Of a stretch of DNA of 64,000 nt, positions 53,572 through 62,999 are shown in pieces. Where the stretch lies: contig JAJDDD010000009.1 in assembly GCA_029260495.1 (NCBI GenBank), positions 124,001-188,000 of the forward strand, read 5' to 3'. The notes beneath the pieces were generated by a model. The model was not told the DNA's origin. It did no database searches and worked only from the letters and a program-made list of their open reading frames with translations. A program made the translations under genes and the position numbers. This stretch comes from Phycisphaerales bacterium. Lineage in GTDB: Bacteria > Planctomycetota > Phycisphaerae > Phycisphaerales > UBA1924. The stretch's first letter is position 1, and every line of letters starts with the position of its first letter.

Positions 53572-54741
53572 TCAGCCTGCGTTTTTTGCCCACTTGATGA
53601 GCGTGTCAGCGACTTCGGGACGTGAGAACTCGCCGGGCGGGCGTTCTCCGTTCTTGAGCATCTCGCGGACTTTGGTGCCGGAGAGGAAAATCTGGTCGCC
53701 TTCGAGCTTGGGAAATGTTTTGGAGCTGACCATGCCCTGAGCGCGTTTGGAGAAGGCAGCATGCTCAAACTTGAGTGGCTCGATGCCGAGATTGATGGAA
53801 TCGAGATCGTCAAAGATGAGCTGGGCGTCGTAAGTGCCGTAGTAGTCTCCCACGCCGGCGTGGTCTCGTCCGACGATGAAGTGCGTGCAGCCGTAGTTCT
53901 TGCGGATGAGAGAATGGAGGATTGCTTCCCGCGGGCCGGCGTAGCGCATGGCGCCGGGCATGACGGTCAGGCATGTGCGCTCGGGGACGAAGTAGTTTTC
54001 GATGAGGACGTTGTAGCAGTCCATGCGCACGTCAGCGGGGATGTCGCCGGGCTTGGTTTCGCCGACGAGGGGATGGATAAGCAGGCCGTCGCAGATTTCC
54101 TGTGCACATTTACACAGGTATTCATGAGCGCGGTGGATTGGGTTGCGCGTCTGGAAGGCAGCGACGGTGCGCCAACCTCTGTTATTAAATATCTTGCGAG
54201 TTTCAGCCGGCGACTTGCGATGATCGAGGAAGGCTTCAGGGCCACTCGGGTCGACGCAGACCTGGACGATTTCAACCGGGCCCGCGATGCAGGTGTCGCC
54301 TTCATCCAGAACCTGCTTGACGCCAGGATGGGCGGGGTCTTCTGTACGAAAAACATTGGGGATTTCGAGCTTCTTGTCGTGTGTGAAAACCTCTCGAACG
54401 GTCAAGATCGCCTGGAGGGCGCCATTGGGTGCGTGCAGCGCGATGCGGTCGCCGATCGCGGGCGCGTTCGCTTTATCGACAGCAAGGAGAATGGGGATGG
54501 GCCAGATGTCGCCCGACTGAAGTTTCATGCTCTTGCAAACCGACTCGAAATCCGACCGGCCCATGAAGCCATCGAGCGGGCTGAAGGCGCCAACTCCGAT
54601 CATTTCCAGATCACAGGATTGTTTGGCGGAGAGATCGATGCGTTTGAGCGAAGGGGCCTCAGCCTTGAGTTTCTCAAGGACATCGCCGGTGCGGACGCGG
54701 TCGATGAGGGCGCCGCCATGGGGTTGGATTAGGCCATGCAT
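53572..54741 (-). CDS. sat: Sulfate adenylyltransferase (ATP sulfurylase)
   Basis: It forms adenosine 5'-phosphosulfate from ATP and sulfate, 389 residues of the monofunctional Sat type. The start is the ATG at 54741, with GAGGAG 10 bases upstream. SPLDGFMGRSDFESV, QTRNPIHRAHEYLCK (the catalytic T-x-N-P-x-H-x-x-H motif), GCTHFIVGRDHAGVGDYYG and LSGTKVREMLKNGE match the family. A kinase (CysC) domain is absent. A sulfotransferase gene is 6 kb away, so APS may feed sulfation. It is read toward the UbiA gene. Confidence 0.95.
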   Translation of the reverse strand: MHGLIQPHGGALIDRVRTGDVLEKLKAEAPSLKRIDLSAKQSCDLEMIGVGAFSPLDGFMGRSDFESVCKSMKLQSGDIWPIPILLAVDKANAPAIGDRIALHAPNGALQAILTVREVFTHDKKLEIPNVFRTEDPAHPGVKQVLDEGDTCIAGPVEIVQVCVDPSGPEAFLDHRKSPAETRKIFNNRGWRTVAAFQTRNPIHRAHEYLCKCAQEICDGLLIHPLVGETKPGDIPADVRMDCYNVLIENYFVPERTCLTVMPGAMRYAGPREAILHSLIRKNYGCTHFIVGRDHAGVGDYYGTYDAQLIFDDLDSINLGIEPLKFEHAAFSKRAQGMVSSKTFPKLEGDQIFLSGTKVREMLKNGERPPGEFSRPEVADTLIKWAKNAG

Positions 54742-55236
54742 TGTAGAAATCTCCTCTGGTCTCTCTTTCATTTCTCTCTCGGACACTCGTTTCAATCGTC
54801 TCTGGGCGTGGCCCCGGGCCTGTGCTGGGCCCGATAACGTATGGCTGCAGGCAGAAGGGTTGCGATTGGGTCGAGCAGGCCATCCCCATTAAACGGCGTT
54901 CCCGAGACGGGAATGAGCCATCGTAACGAGAATGACAGGCGGGCGCCGGTGGAATCGAGCGGAGTGAGACATGTGAACTTGAGGGCTGATTGAGCCGTAG
55001 TATGCTTGTCGTTCCGTCTGGATGTCGGCTGGACGGTTCGCTTCGAATCACCTGGGGCGAAGTGGACCGGTCTGGACGAGCTGCAGTCAGCCTTGCTTGG
55101 CTTGACTAGGCGTGGTCACGGGCTGATAGGTGAAGGTGGGATCGTCGGCGTCGGCGGTTGGATCAAGAAATTAATAGAAAGAACAGATTCGTCGTAGCTG
55201 TCCGGCGGCGGAAGAGTGAAAGAGGAGTGAGCGGAG
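54742..55236 (+). other. 495-base divergent intergenic region
   Basis: Between sat (minus) and the GME-like gene (plus). Small overlapping reading frames are present but none has a start site or composition I trust. GAGTGAGCGGAG just before 55237 is the ribosome-binding region of the next gene. It may hold two promoters and a leader; I see no named element. Confidence 0.5.
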
Positions 55237-56244
55237 ATGAAAGACGGTCTTGTTGTCGTCGCAGGTGGTGGCGGTTTCATCGGCGGGCATCTGGTCGCGG
55301 ACCTGCGCCGGCAGGGATACACCAACATTCGGTCGGTGGATATTAAGCCGTTCGATGAGTGGTATCAGTGCCTGGATGGTGTTGAGAATCTGCAGCTCGA
55401 TCTCATGGACAAGGACAACTGCATGACGGCGTGTGACGGCGCGCAGCATGTCTACCAACTCGCCGCTGACATGGGCGGGATGGGATTCATTGAAACGCAC
55501 AAAGCAGAGTGCATGCTCACAGTGCTCATCTCAACACACATGTTGATGGCGGCGAAGGACAAGAACGTTGATCGTTTTTTCTATTCCTCATCGGCGTGCG
55601 TTTATGCAGCAGACAAGCAGGTGAACGAGGACGTTGTCGCACTAAAAGAAGAAGATGCGTATCCAGCGATGCCCGAAGATGGCTACGGGTGGGAGAAGCT
55701 GTTTACCGAGCGCATGTGCCGGCACTTCCGTGAAGATTACGGCATGAAGACCCGGATGGCGCGATACCACAACGTGTACGGCCCGCTCGGGACATGGGAG
55801 GGCGGGCGCGAAAAAGCCCCGGCGGCGATTTGCCGGAAGGTGATGGAAGCCAAGCTTTCAGGCAAGCACGAAATTGAAATCTGGGGCGATGGCTTGCAGA
55901 CGCGCAGCTTCATGTACATCGACGATTGCTTGAAGGGCACGCAGATGTTCCTGCACTCTGACTGCACCGAGGCGCTGAATCTCGGCTCCGACGAGCTTGT
56001 CACAATTAACGGGCTGGTGGACATCGTTGAGGATATTGCAGGAATCAAGCTGGAGCGCAAGTACAAGTTGGATGCGCCGAAGGGCGTGAACGGCCGGAAC
56101 AGCGACAACGATCGAATCAAAGAAATTCACGGCTGGGCGCCAAGCATCACACTGCGCGATGGAATGGAGCGAACCTATGCGTGGATATACGATGAGTTCG
56201 TGGCGAAGTATGGATCGAAGTACGGCGTGACCGCCAAGGTGTAG
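55237..56244 (+). CDS. NAD-dependent epimerase, GDP-mannose-3,5-epimerase-like
   Basis: An extended short-chain dehydrogenase, 335 residues. The Gly-rich motif is VAGGGGFIGGHL. QLAADMGGMGFIE, SSSACVYAA and DGYGWEKLFTERM are the pattern of GDP-mannose 3,5-epimerase (catalytic Tyr-x-x-x-Lys with a Glu in between). RYHNVYGPLGTWEGGREKAP, then FMYIDD, are also typical. That enzyme makes GDP-L-galactose/gulose from GDP-mannose; here the sugar product is a guess. It starts the plus-strand glycan genes and ends before a terminator. Confidence 0.85.
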   Translation: MKDGLVVVAGGGGFIGGHLVADLRRQGYTNIRSVDIKPFDEWYQCLDGVENLQLDLMDKDNCMTACDGAQHVYQLAADMGGMGFIETHKAECMLTVLISTHMLMAAKDKNVDRFFYSSSACVYAADKQVNEDVVALKEEDAYPAMPEDGYGWEKLFTERMCRHFREDYGMKTRMARYHNVYGPLGTWEGGREKAPAAICRKVMEAKLSGKHEIEIWGDGLQTRSFMYIDDCLKGTQMFLHSDCTEALNLGSDELVTINGLVDIVEDIAGIKLERKYKLDAPKGVNGRNSDNDRIKEIHGWAPSITLRDGMERTYAWIYDEFVAKYGSKYGVTAKV

Positions 56245-56286
56245 TGCGACGTCCGCGGCGCACCTGACAAATCAAAAAAACCTATC

Positions 56287-56320
56287 GGCGTCGGACGCGT
56301 TGGCGTGCGGCGCCTTTTTT
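56287..56320 (+). terminator. Rho-independent terminator after the GME-like gene
   Basis: An imperfect hairpin with arms GGCGTCG...ACGC (56287-56298) and GCGT...CGGCGCC (56303-56314), with one mismatch and one G-U pair, is followed by six T (56315-56320). It lies between two plus-strand genes, so the glycosyltransferase downstream probably has its own promoter or relies on read-through. Confidence 0.7.
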
Positions 56321-56339
56321 CTTGGAGTATCGTAAGGCG

Positions 56340-57590
56340 ATGGCGGAAAACGATCAGCAGAAATCGCAAGGCAAACAGAAAACGCTCCTGGTGCTCAGTC
56401 AGGTCTATGTGCCCGATCCCGCGAGCGTGGGTCAGCATATGGCTGATGCATGCGCCGAGATGGTCCGGCGTGGGCATCGAGTGAAGGTGCTCGCCGCGGC
56501 GCGGGGATATGACGACCCATCGAAGGAGTACGCGAAGCGCGAGGTGCGCGACGGAGTGGAGATTCGGCGCCTGCCCTTGTCTTCATTTGGAAAAAGCTCG
56601 ATCGCCATGCGGCTGATCGCAGGTTGGATCTTCATTGCGCAGTGCATGGCGCATGGATTATTGACGCGAAAGTTGGGGGCAATCCTGGTGAGCACGTCCC
56701 CCCCGATGTGCCCGGTGGGCGCGATCATCATTGGGAAGATTCGGCGGGCGCCGGTGAAGTTCTGGGCCATGGATTTGAATCCGGACCAGATGATTGCGCT
56801 TGGAAAAATCTCAGAAAAGTCGGTCTCTGCACGGATTTTTGAGTTTTTCAATCGGATCACACTGCGAAACTCGAATGATATCGTGGCGCTCGATCGGTTC
56901 ATGGCTGATCGACTGAACGCGAAAGTGGAAGTCTCACGGAAGATGGCGGTCATGCCGCCCTGGCCGCACGCGGAGGCAGAATCACCGATCCCGCATGAGG
57001 AAAATCCCTTCCGTAAGGCGCACGATCTTGATGGAAAGTTCGTCGTGATGTATTCGGGAAACCACGGGCCCTCGAACCCGATTACAACGGTGCTGCAAGC
57101 GGCGCTGCGAATGCAGGATGAGAAGTCCATCGTCTTTATGTTTGTTGGCGGGGGGATGGGGAAGAAGGAGGTGGAGGATGCTCTCTCAGAGCACAATCCG
57201 CCCAATATTCGATCGCTGCCATATCAGCCGTTCTCAGAGCTGCGATATTCGCTCTCGGCTGCGGATGTGCATCTTGTCACTGTCGGTGACGCCATCGTGG
57301 GGATCAATCATCCGTGCAAGGTGTACGGTGCGATGGCGGTGGGGCGGCCAATCTTGTTGGTGGGGCCTCGGCCGAGCCATGTGTCGGATTTGATCGACGA
57401 GGATCACATCGGCTGGCATGTTGAACATGGGGATATCGAAGGGGCAATCAAAACGATTCGAGAGATTGCAGCGACGGAGCGCGAGGAGATTGCGAAGATG
57501 GGCGGGCGCGCCAAGGGCATCATTGATGCCCGCCTGAGCAAGACAGAGCTGTGCGGGCGATTTTGTGATGTGCTGGAGCGCGGATGGTGA
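56340..57590 (+). CDS. Glycosyltransferase, GT4 family (WbuB-like)
   Basis: A GT-B glycosyltransferase, 416 residues from the ATG at 56340. The N-terminal half has SQVYVPDPASVGQHMADACA and a membrane-associated hydrophobic patch; the C-terminal half has MYSGNHGPSNP, a WbuB-type donor-binding element, and then GINHPCKVYGAMAVGRPILL with the E/N-x7-G-type nucleotide-sugar site. Members transfer N-acetyl-amino sugars in O-antigen and capsule assembly. It is convergent with the flippase gene. Donor and acceptor are unknown. Confidence 0.88.
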   Translation: MAENDQQKSQGKQKTLLVLSQVYVPDPASVGQHMADACAEMVRRGHRVKVLAAARGYDDPSKEYAKREVRDGVEIRRLPLSSFGKSSIAMRLIAGWIFIAQCMAHGLLTRKLGAILVSTSPPMCPVGAIIIGKIRRAPVKFWAMDLNPDQMIALGKISEKSVSARIFEFFNRITLRNSNDIVALDRFMADRLNAKVEVSRKMAVMPPWPHAEAESPIPHEENPFRKAHDLDGKFVVMYSGNHGPSNPITTVLQAALRMQDEKSIVFMFVGGGMGKKEVEDALSEHNPPNIRSLPYQPFSELRYSLSAADVHLVTVGDAIVGINHPCKVYGAMAVGRPILLVGPRPSHVSDLIDEDHIGWHVEHGDIEGAIKTIREIAATEREEIAKMGGRAKGIIDARLSKTELCGRFCDVLERGW

Positions 57591-57608
57591 CAGTCTTATT
57601 GTCCGGAG

Positions 57609-59240
57609 CTAGACATCATTCAGAGAATCGAGTTGCTCCACTGCGAGTAGTGGCGTTGTCGCGCTGTCTTGCCGAATGCGAAGCAGGCGGCTGAGTGGGC
57701 CGCGAAGCTGGCGCGGGAGCGCATTGACGATTCCCTCAAGGTCGTCGTGGAAGGCAGCGCGGACGATGAGCGTGTAGGCCGCGGCGAAGAAGCCACCGAT
57801 GATGACGAGCCGGGCGCGCGGCGACGCATGCTCGAGAGCAACCAGGTCGATTGCAATGGAGATTGCGGAAAGAGCGGCGCCAAGGGCGAGAGGCGTGGCG
57901 ATGTTGCGCAACAACGCGCCGAGTGAAACACCGATGACACGCAGTGCAATTGCGGAGAACGTAATTGATGCGACGCCAGTGTAGATGCCCACAAAGAGAG
58001 CGATGCCGACCGCATTTTCAAGAAAATAAGCGCCAAGCACCGCTGCAATAATGACGCCAACCGCATCAAGAAGCAGGAGCTTGCTCCAGAGTGAGAACCG
58101 CCCGACCGCCTGAAGAACAGATCTGGGAACAGCGTTGAGAACATTGAGCGGCAGGAAGACTGAGAGGATCACCCCGGGAACGATCGCAGCAGACCAGCGA
58201 TGGTTGGACCAGAGCGTTTCAATCAGCGGAGCCATGATCGCTGCCAAGCCAAATGATGCCGGAGCCGAGAGAAACGTCAGAAGGCGTATGGAGCGAATCG
58301 AAGCAGCACGGCGGCGCTTGGGTTCATTCTTCAGGCGCGTGAGCGCGGGAACCATCACGTTCTGCAAATTCATCATAAGCAGGTTGATGATCTGCTTGGT
58401 GAGCTGATAGGCGAAAAAATACACGCCGAGAATTGCTTCAGGAACGATGAGCCCCGTGAAAGCCATCGGGCCGAGGTTGTATGCGCTCGTAGCGAATGTT
58501 CCGAGTGTAATCCACTTGGTTGTGGCGAACATTCTCGTCCATGTGTTGATCCTGGCTGGGCGTTCCCAAGGTCGCTGCCGGGTGTAGTAATAGGCGGCGG
58601 CGCTCTGGTATATTGCGACGAATGGCAGCGGGGCGACGAAGCTCATCGGTCCGAACTCGAAGAGCGCAAACAGAACTACGCCCCCGTGTCGGATAATTTG
58701 GGCAACGGATTCTGTCTTCGCTACGGGGCGAAAATTGAGATCAATGTTGCATTTCGCCAGAAGCATGAGGCCGGGTGTGCTGAGGGGAATCGTGATCGCG
58801 GAGACGGTGAGCATCTCCAGAAGGATGGGCTGCTGATACATGGTCGCGATCAGGGGAGCCAGGATAATGAGAATGACGCATATTGAGATGTTGAATGCAG
58901 TCGCCATCCAGAACGTTGGCCCTGCGAGTTCGTCGTACTCATCAATGCCGCGCTGAATCAGCAAGCGGCGACATCCGCCGTCGCGCACAGTTTGAAGCAG
59001 GGCGGCGACGGAGATCCCGATCGCAGCAATGCCCCACTCACTTTGGACGAGCAGATACGCAAGAAAGTACTGGGCGATGACACTCGCGACCCGACCTACA
59101 CCGGTCGTGATGAGCATCCAGAGCATGCCGGCGCCGACGGATCGTGACAGGGGCGGCGGTGCTTGATCGACCGAACTGCGCGCAGCGGCATCCTCTTCCT
59201 GAGTAGCGCCGTTCTTGACAATGGGGGGCGGCGTGCTCAT
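57609..59240 (-). CDS. Oligosaccharide flippase family protein (Wzx-like)
   Basis: A 543-residue polytopic membrane protein with about 12-14 helices, of the MOP/polysaccharide-synthesis superfamily. The N-terminal cytoplasmic 30 residues are Pro-rich. The first helices (SVGAGMLWMLITTGVGRVAS) and LQTVRDGGCRRLLIQR resemble Wzx/TuaB-type lipid-linked oligosaccharide flippases. A cytoplasmic C-terminus of about 40 residues ends the protein. It likely moves lipid-linked glycan units across the membrane. It precedes the methyltransferase by gene order on the opposite side (59250), with 9 bases between. Confidence 0.88.
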   Translation of the reverse strand: MSTPPPIVKNGATQEEDAAARSSVDQAPPPLSRSVGAGMLWMLITTGVGRVASVIAQYFLAYLLVQSEWGIAAIGISVAALLQTVRDGGCRRLLIQRGIDEYDELAGPTFWMATAFNISICVILIILAPLIATMYQQPILLEMLTVSAITIPLSTPGLMLLAKCNIDLNFRPVAKTESVAQIIRHGGVVLFALFEFGPMSFVAPLPFVAIYQSAAAYYYTRQRPWERPARINTWTRMFATTKWITLGTFATSAYNLGPMAFTGLIVPEAILGVYFFAYQLTKQIINLLMMNLQNVMVPALTRLKNEPKRRRAASIRSIRLLTFLSAPASFGLAAIMAPLIETLWSNHRWSAAIVPGVILSVFLPLNVLNAVPRSVLQAVGRFSLWSKLLLLDAVGVIIAAVLGAYFLENAVGIALFVGIYTGVASITFSAIALRVIGVSLGALLRNIATPLALGAALSAISIAIDLVALEHASPRARLVIIGGFFAAAYTLIVRAAFHDDLEGIVNALPRQLRGPLSRLLRIRQDSATTPLLAVEQLDSLNDV

Positions 59241-59249
59241 CGGCGCCGA

Positions 59250-60194
59250 TCAGGAATGAAGGTAGATGCTCGATGGGAAATGTGTGGTGGGCGCGGAGTT
59301 GAATGTCGGCGTGCCTTCGAGCACAAGACCGTCCTTCTCAGCCGCTGGGATGTATTCGGGAAAAACGCGTTTGAGGACATCCTGCCGATCGTAGTGAAGC
59401 ATGCTCATGCTGAAAATAATTTTCATACGAGTGCTATTGATAAGCAGCGCTCGTAGCAGGGATGATTCACTCCAGTGCATGAACTGGTTGAGTGTTCCGC
59501 GATCGTAATCGTAGGGGAAGGTGATGTCGTGAACGTGGATCGTGACGCCCGACGCGAGCCTGGGAATCGCTTCGAGGAAGAGAAAGTTGACATCGCCGCC
59601 CGCCCGGACAGTGTGCGAGGAATCAATGAAAAGAAAATCACCTTCTTGTAGATTTTCAAACACCTCGAATGGGACGACCTGTACCGGCTTGTGCAGAAGA
59701 TTGATGCGCTTCTCTTTGAGCAGCATTTCAGAAGGGTACGGCTCGATGCAGGTATATTCGTAATCCTGCCCGGATTCTTCCTTGTTCTTGTCCAGGGCTG
59801 TGAGCATGCAGAGTGTCGAGACGCCGGCGCCAACCTCGATGACGCGTTTGGGCTTGAGATGGCGTATGACTCCATGCAGAGCCTGAGCTTCGAGGTAGCC
59901 ATACCCGGGGCCCCACCCGCCAGCGACGCCGTCCTTGTAAGTCTTGTTTCCGGCATACTCATCGCAAAACGGCTCAACGTACTGAGCCAGGGCGGCGACC
60001 TGCTCATCAAGGTCCGTGTCGATGCCCGGAAGGTCAGATTTCTTGGCCCAGATGTCACGGGTCTTGCGCAGCTCAAGAATGTTGGGAACGTTCACGTAGT
60101 AATGCGCCGGCATGATGTACAGGCCGCATCTGATGCCAATCTTGTGGACAGCAAGCAGGGCGCGCTTGATGGTGTTTCTAAGGCCGCGCGACAT
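59250..60194 (-). CDS. Class I SAM-dependent methyltransferase
   Basis: A 314-residue enzyme. The SAM-binding motif I is RVIEVGAGVSTLCML (117-131), and FLFIDSSHTVRAGGDV with VHDITFPYDYDRG gives the acidic and metal-site regions of the Methyltransf_24 type. The start is the ATG at 60194 with GGAGGAA 5-6 bases upstream; ATG 60227 is less likely. It lies just upstream of the flippase gene, so it probably modifies the glycan or its precursor. The substrate is unknown. Confidence 0.85.
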   Translation of the reverse strand: MSRGLRNTIKRALLAVHKIGIRCGLYIMPAHYYVNVPNILELRKTRDIWAKKSDLPGIDTDLDEQVAALAQYVEPFCDEYAGNKTYKDGVAGGWGPGYGYLEAQALHGVIRHLKPKRVIEVGAGVSTLCMLTALDKNKEESGQDYEYTCIEPYPSEMLLKEKRINLLHKPVQVVPFEVFENLQEGDFLFIDSSHTVRAGGDVNFLFLEAIPRLASGVTIHVHDITFPYDYDRGTLNQFMHWSESSLLRALLINSTRMKIIFSMSMLHYDRQDVLKRVFPEYIPAAEKDGLVLEGTPTFNSAPTTHFPSSIYLHS

Positions 60195-60320
60195 GGGTTC
60201 CTCCGTAGCAGTTGGGCCTTCGGTCAATCGGGGTTCAGGGGCTGAATCTTGGCTTGAGGGGGGAAGGATACAGAATTGGGCTCGCCGGCCTCGCCTCTGG
60301 AGAAGGAGGCCGGGATTGGG

Positions 60321-61172
60321 TCACCACTGATAGCCGAGATGCTTGAGTGTGGGCTCCATGTGGGGGCGAATGAGTTCGAGGGTTTCATCGTCGATTTCGT
60401 CGCGCCATTTGTGCTGGCGGGCAGGATCGACCGTGTTGACGACATGATCGATCATATGCTGAGCGTTCGACAGCTCGGCGTAGTCGAGGAGTTCGGTCAT
60501 GATTTCACAAGGGCGAGTCATGAGGTCTTCGTACTTGAATACGTAAGCGTCAGTCGGGGCGAGCGCTAACACGTCTTCGTGGGCGCGGGCGATTGTGGCG
60601 GCCCACTGCTTGGCGAGGACAACCTCGAGTGGATATTCACGGACCCACTCTTTCCAGCCGGGCGGGCGCGGGCCCCAGAATCGCAGGGGTTGGCGTCGTA
60701 TACGGCGAGCAATAATGCTGCCGGCGTGGCCGGCATAGGCGGGCCATTCCCACGGAGGCGTGCCGAGCATGCGAATGAGCACACGATTGCGAGAAACACC
60801 CCCTTGCATGATTTCCGATGTCGAGCGAATCACTGAGCGTCCATCGCGAACAATGAAGAGAAATTTAACGTCAGGAAAAATTGCTTTGATGAAAGGGATA
60901 CGGAGGCAGTTGCTGGGCGTTTTTTCTACGAGCCGATCTTTGCCCTGATCGCGAACGTACTGATCGACAGTGCGCTGGATATGGCGTGCGATGCGAGGGC
61001 TCGCGTCAGCGGCCGTGAGGAGATCATTGGAGCGGTAGGCGTGTCCCCAGGTCCAGATATGGCGTGGCTCAGGCCAGTAGGCAAGCTGAGGATGCTTGGC
61101 GAGCACCTGGCCGAACCACGTGGTGCCGGAGCGTTGGGCGCCAATGAGGATGATGGGGGCTTTCGTGGTCAC
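60321..61172 (-). CDS. PAPS-dependent sulfotransferase family protein
   Basis: A 283-residue sulfotransferase. The 5'-phosphosulfate-binding loop is GAQRSGTTWFGQVL (residues 12-25). LFIVRDGRSVIRSTSE is the 3'-phosphate-binding region with Arg and Ser. Family members move sulfuryl groups from PAPS to carbohydrates, proteins or lipids. Sat is encoded 6 kb away and could supply APS, though no APS kinase is seen. It is on the same strand as the methyltransferase, separated by 126 bases, and diverges from the GT2 gene. Confidence 0.9.
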   Translation of the reverse strand: MTTKAPIILIGAQRSGTTWFGQVLAKHPQLAYWPEPRHIWTWGHAYRSNDLLTAADASPRIARHIQRTVDQYVRDQGKDRLVEKTPSNCLRIPFIKAIFPDVKFLFIVRDGRSVIRSTSEIMQGGVSRNRVLIRMLGTPPWEWPAYAGHAGSIIARRIRRQPLRFWGPRPPGWKEWVREYPLEVVLAKQWAATIARAHEDVLALAPTDAYVFKYEDLMTRPCEIMTELLDYAELSNAQHMIDHVVNTVDPARQHKWRDEIDDETLELIRPHMEPTLKHLGYQW

Positions 61173-61345
61173 TGCAGATCGATCTCAGAAGACTGGAAAG
61201 GAAACGGGACGGGCGAGAAGAATACTGGAGCCGGCGGCGGAGCATGGTCCACTTTTTTCCGCGAAGGAGGTCATGCAGGGGCATTTCGTCCGCATGAAGC
61301 TGCACCACGCCGAGGCTTTGGGCGATATTCTAGAGAGTGGAAGAT

Positions 61346-62965
61346 ATGACGACAGCGACTGCAAAGCCACAACTCGACGTGACAGAGGCGATGAAGTCGC
61401 AGGCGGTGCCGGCGACGGAATGGCGCCGCGCGCCGGTGTCAGTGGTGATTCTGACTCTGAACGAGGAAATCAATATCGCCGAAGCAATCGCATCAAGCGC
61501 CTGGAGCGATGATGTGCATGTGCTGGATTCTGGTTCGACGGACAGAACCTGCGAAATCGCACAAGAGCTCGGGATCAAGGTGCATGTGCATCCTTTCAGA
61601 TCGTTCGGCGCCCAGCGGAACTGGGCGATTGACAACATTCCGCTCAAGTATAATTGGGTTTTTCATCTCGATGCGGACGAGCGGTTCACCCAGGAGCTTG
61701 TCTCCGAGATGGACGAAACGCTTCTTGAAGAGCCGTTCGAGGCAGGTTTTCAAATCCCCAACAAGCTGATATTTCAAGGGCGATGGTTGCGCTTTTCTGC
61801 CGGGTACCCGACCTATCAGATGCGCCTGTTCCACAAGGAACGAATGCGTTTTCGAGATTACGGACATGGGCAGCGCGAAGCGACGGACGGAAAAGTTGGA
61901 TTTCTAAAATCTCCCTACCTGCATTACAGCTTCAGTAAAGGGCTTTACGATTGGCTTGATAAACACAATCGATACAGCTCCCTTGAAGCGCTGCAAACAA
62001 TGCAGCACACGCGAAGCTGGGCGGGATTTACAAACCTCTTTTCACGTGACGCGATCAAACGGCGTCGGGCTTGGAAAGACTTGGGGTACAGTCTGCCATT
62101 TCGTCCGTTCGTGCGCTGGTTCTACACCATGTTCATTTCTCTCGGCGTGCTGGATGGCTCTGCTGGATGGACATATGCCCGCCTGCTTGCGATGTATGAA
62201 CAGATGACAGTGCAAAAGCTCCGCTTGCTTAAATCGAGACGGGCAGCCGCTAGAGAGGACTTTGAAAAAGACACAACGCCGCAAGTCAAGACAAAACTGT
62301 TTGTGGCAGGTGATGAGCAGGTGGATCGATTGGACGGAAAACTAAGAACAGATCGTCACCCCGACCGCAGTCAGATTGAACCCGTCCCCGCTCATTACTA
62401 CATGGGCGAGGATGAGGGTCGCGAGCTTGGCCAGTTGGCCCCCGAGTCGAGCCCGTGGACATTCAAGGAGAAGGCTGCCCGGGTGCTGTGGATGCTGGTG
62501 GCAGGGCCTATTTTTCGGGTCACCTTTCATAACTGGTATGGCCTGCGAGTCGGAATACTACGAATCTTTGGCGCGCAGATCGGCCATGGTGTGCGCATTC
62601 GCCCGACTGTAAAAATTGAGGTGCCCTGGAATCTTGATCTTCGCGACAGTGTCACTGTCGGCGATTATGCGATTCTGTATGCCTTGGGCAAAATCACAAT
62701 TTGCGAGCGCACCACAATCAGTCAGTATGCGCATCTATGTGCGGGAACGCATGATTTTACCAATCGACGCTTTCCATTGATTCGCGATCCCATCTGGCTT
62801 GGACCCGATGTCTGGATTGGCGCTGACGTGTTCGTTGGACCTGATGTCAAAATCGGACGGCTGAGCGTCGTGGGAGCGCGATCGAGCGTGTACAAGGATT
62901 TAGAGCCCGGCATGGTGTATGTGGGCAATCCAGCCAAGGCAATTAAGCAGCGTGAGTTACACTGA
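61346..62965 (+). CDS. Fusion: GT2 glycosyltransferase with left-handed beta-helix acyltransferase
   Basis: A 539-residue two-domain protein. Residues about 30-300 are a GT-A glycosyltransferase of the WaaE type (VSVVILTLNEEINIAEAIAS; DSGSTDRTCEIA; FHLDADERFT with the DxD-like motif). Residues about 390-539 are a left-handed parallel beta-helix of the WcaF/maltose-acetyltransferase type (hexad-like IGHGVRIRPTVKIE, WLGPDVWIGADVFVGPD, VGNPAKAIKQ). A charged linker joins them. The start is the ATG at 61346; GTG 61337 is possible. The enzyme could add a sugar and then acetylate it. Confidence 0.9.
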   Translation: MTTATAKPQLDVTEAMKSQAVPATEWRRAPVSVVILTLNEEINIAEAIASSAWSDDVHVLDSGSTDRTCEIAQELGIKVHVHPFRSFGAQRNWAIDNIPLKYNWVFHLDADERFTQELVSEMDETLLEEPFEAGFQIPNKLIFQGRWLRFSAGYPTYQMRLFHKERMRFRDYGHGQREATDGKVGFLKSPYLHYSFSKGLYDWLDKHNRYSSLEALQTMQHTRSWAGFTNLFSRDAIKRRRAWKDLGYSLPFRPFVRWFYTMFISLGVLDGSAGWTYARLLAMYEQMTVQKLRLLKSRRAAAREDFEKDTTPQVKTKLFVAGDEQVDRLDGKLRTDRHPDRSQIEPVPAHYYMGEDEGRELGQLAPESSPWTFKEKAARVLWMLVAGPIFRVTFHNWYGLRVGILRIFGAQIGHGVRIRPTVKIEVPWNLDLRDSVTVGDYAILYALGKITICERTTISQYAHLCAGTHDFTNRRFPLIRDPIWLGPDVWIGADVFVGPDVKIGRLSVVGARSSVYKDLEPGMVYVGNPAKAIKQRELH

Positions 62966-62999
62966 TGACGCGCCTGTGGACCCACGAAAGGAGCCAGCT

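Noticed and set aside
53761-54732. A 323-codon plus-strand reading frame
   Set aside because: It lies entirely inside sat on the other strand, has no start site or family pattern, and is a shadow frame of a GC-rich gene.
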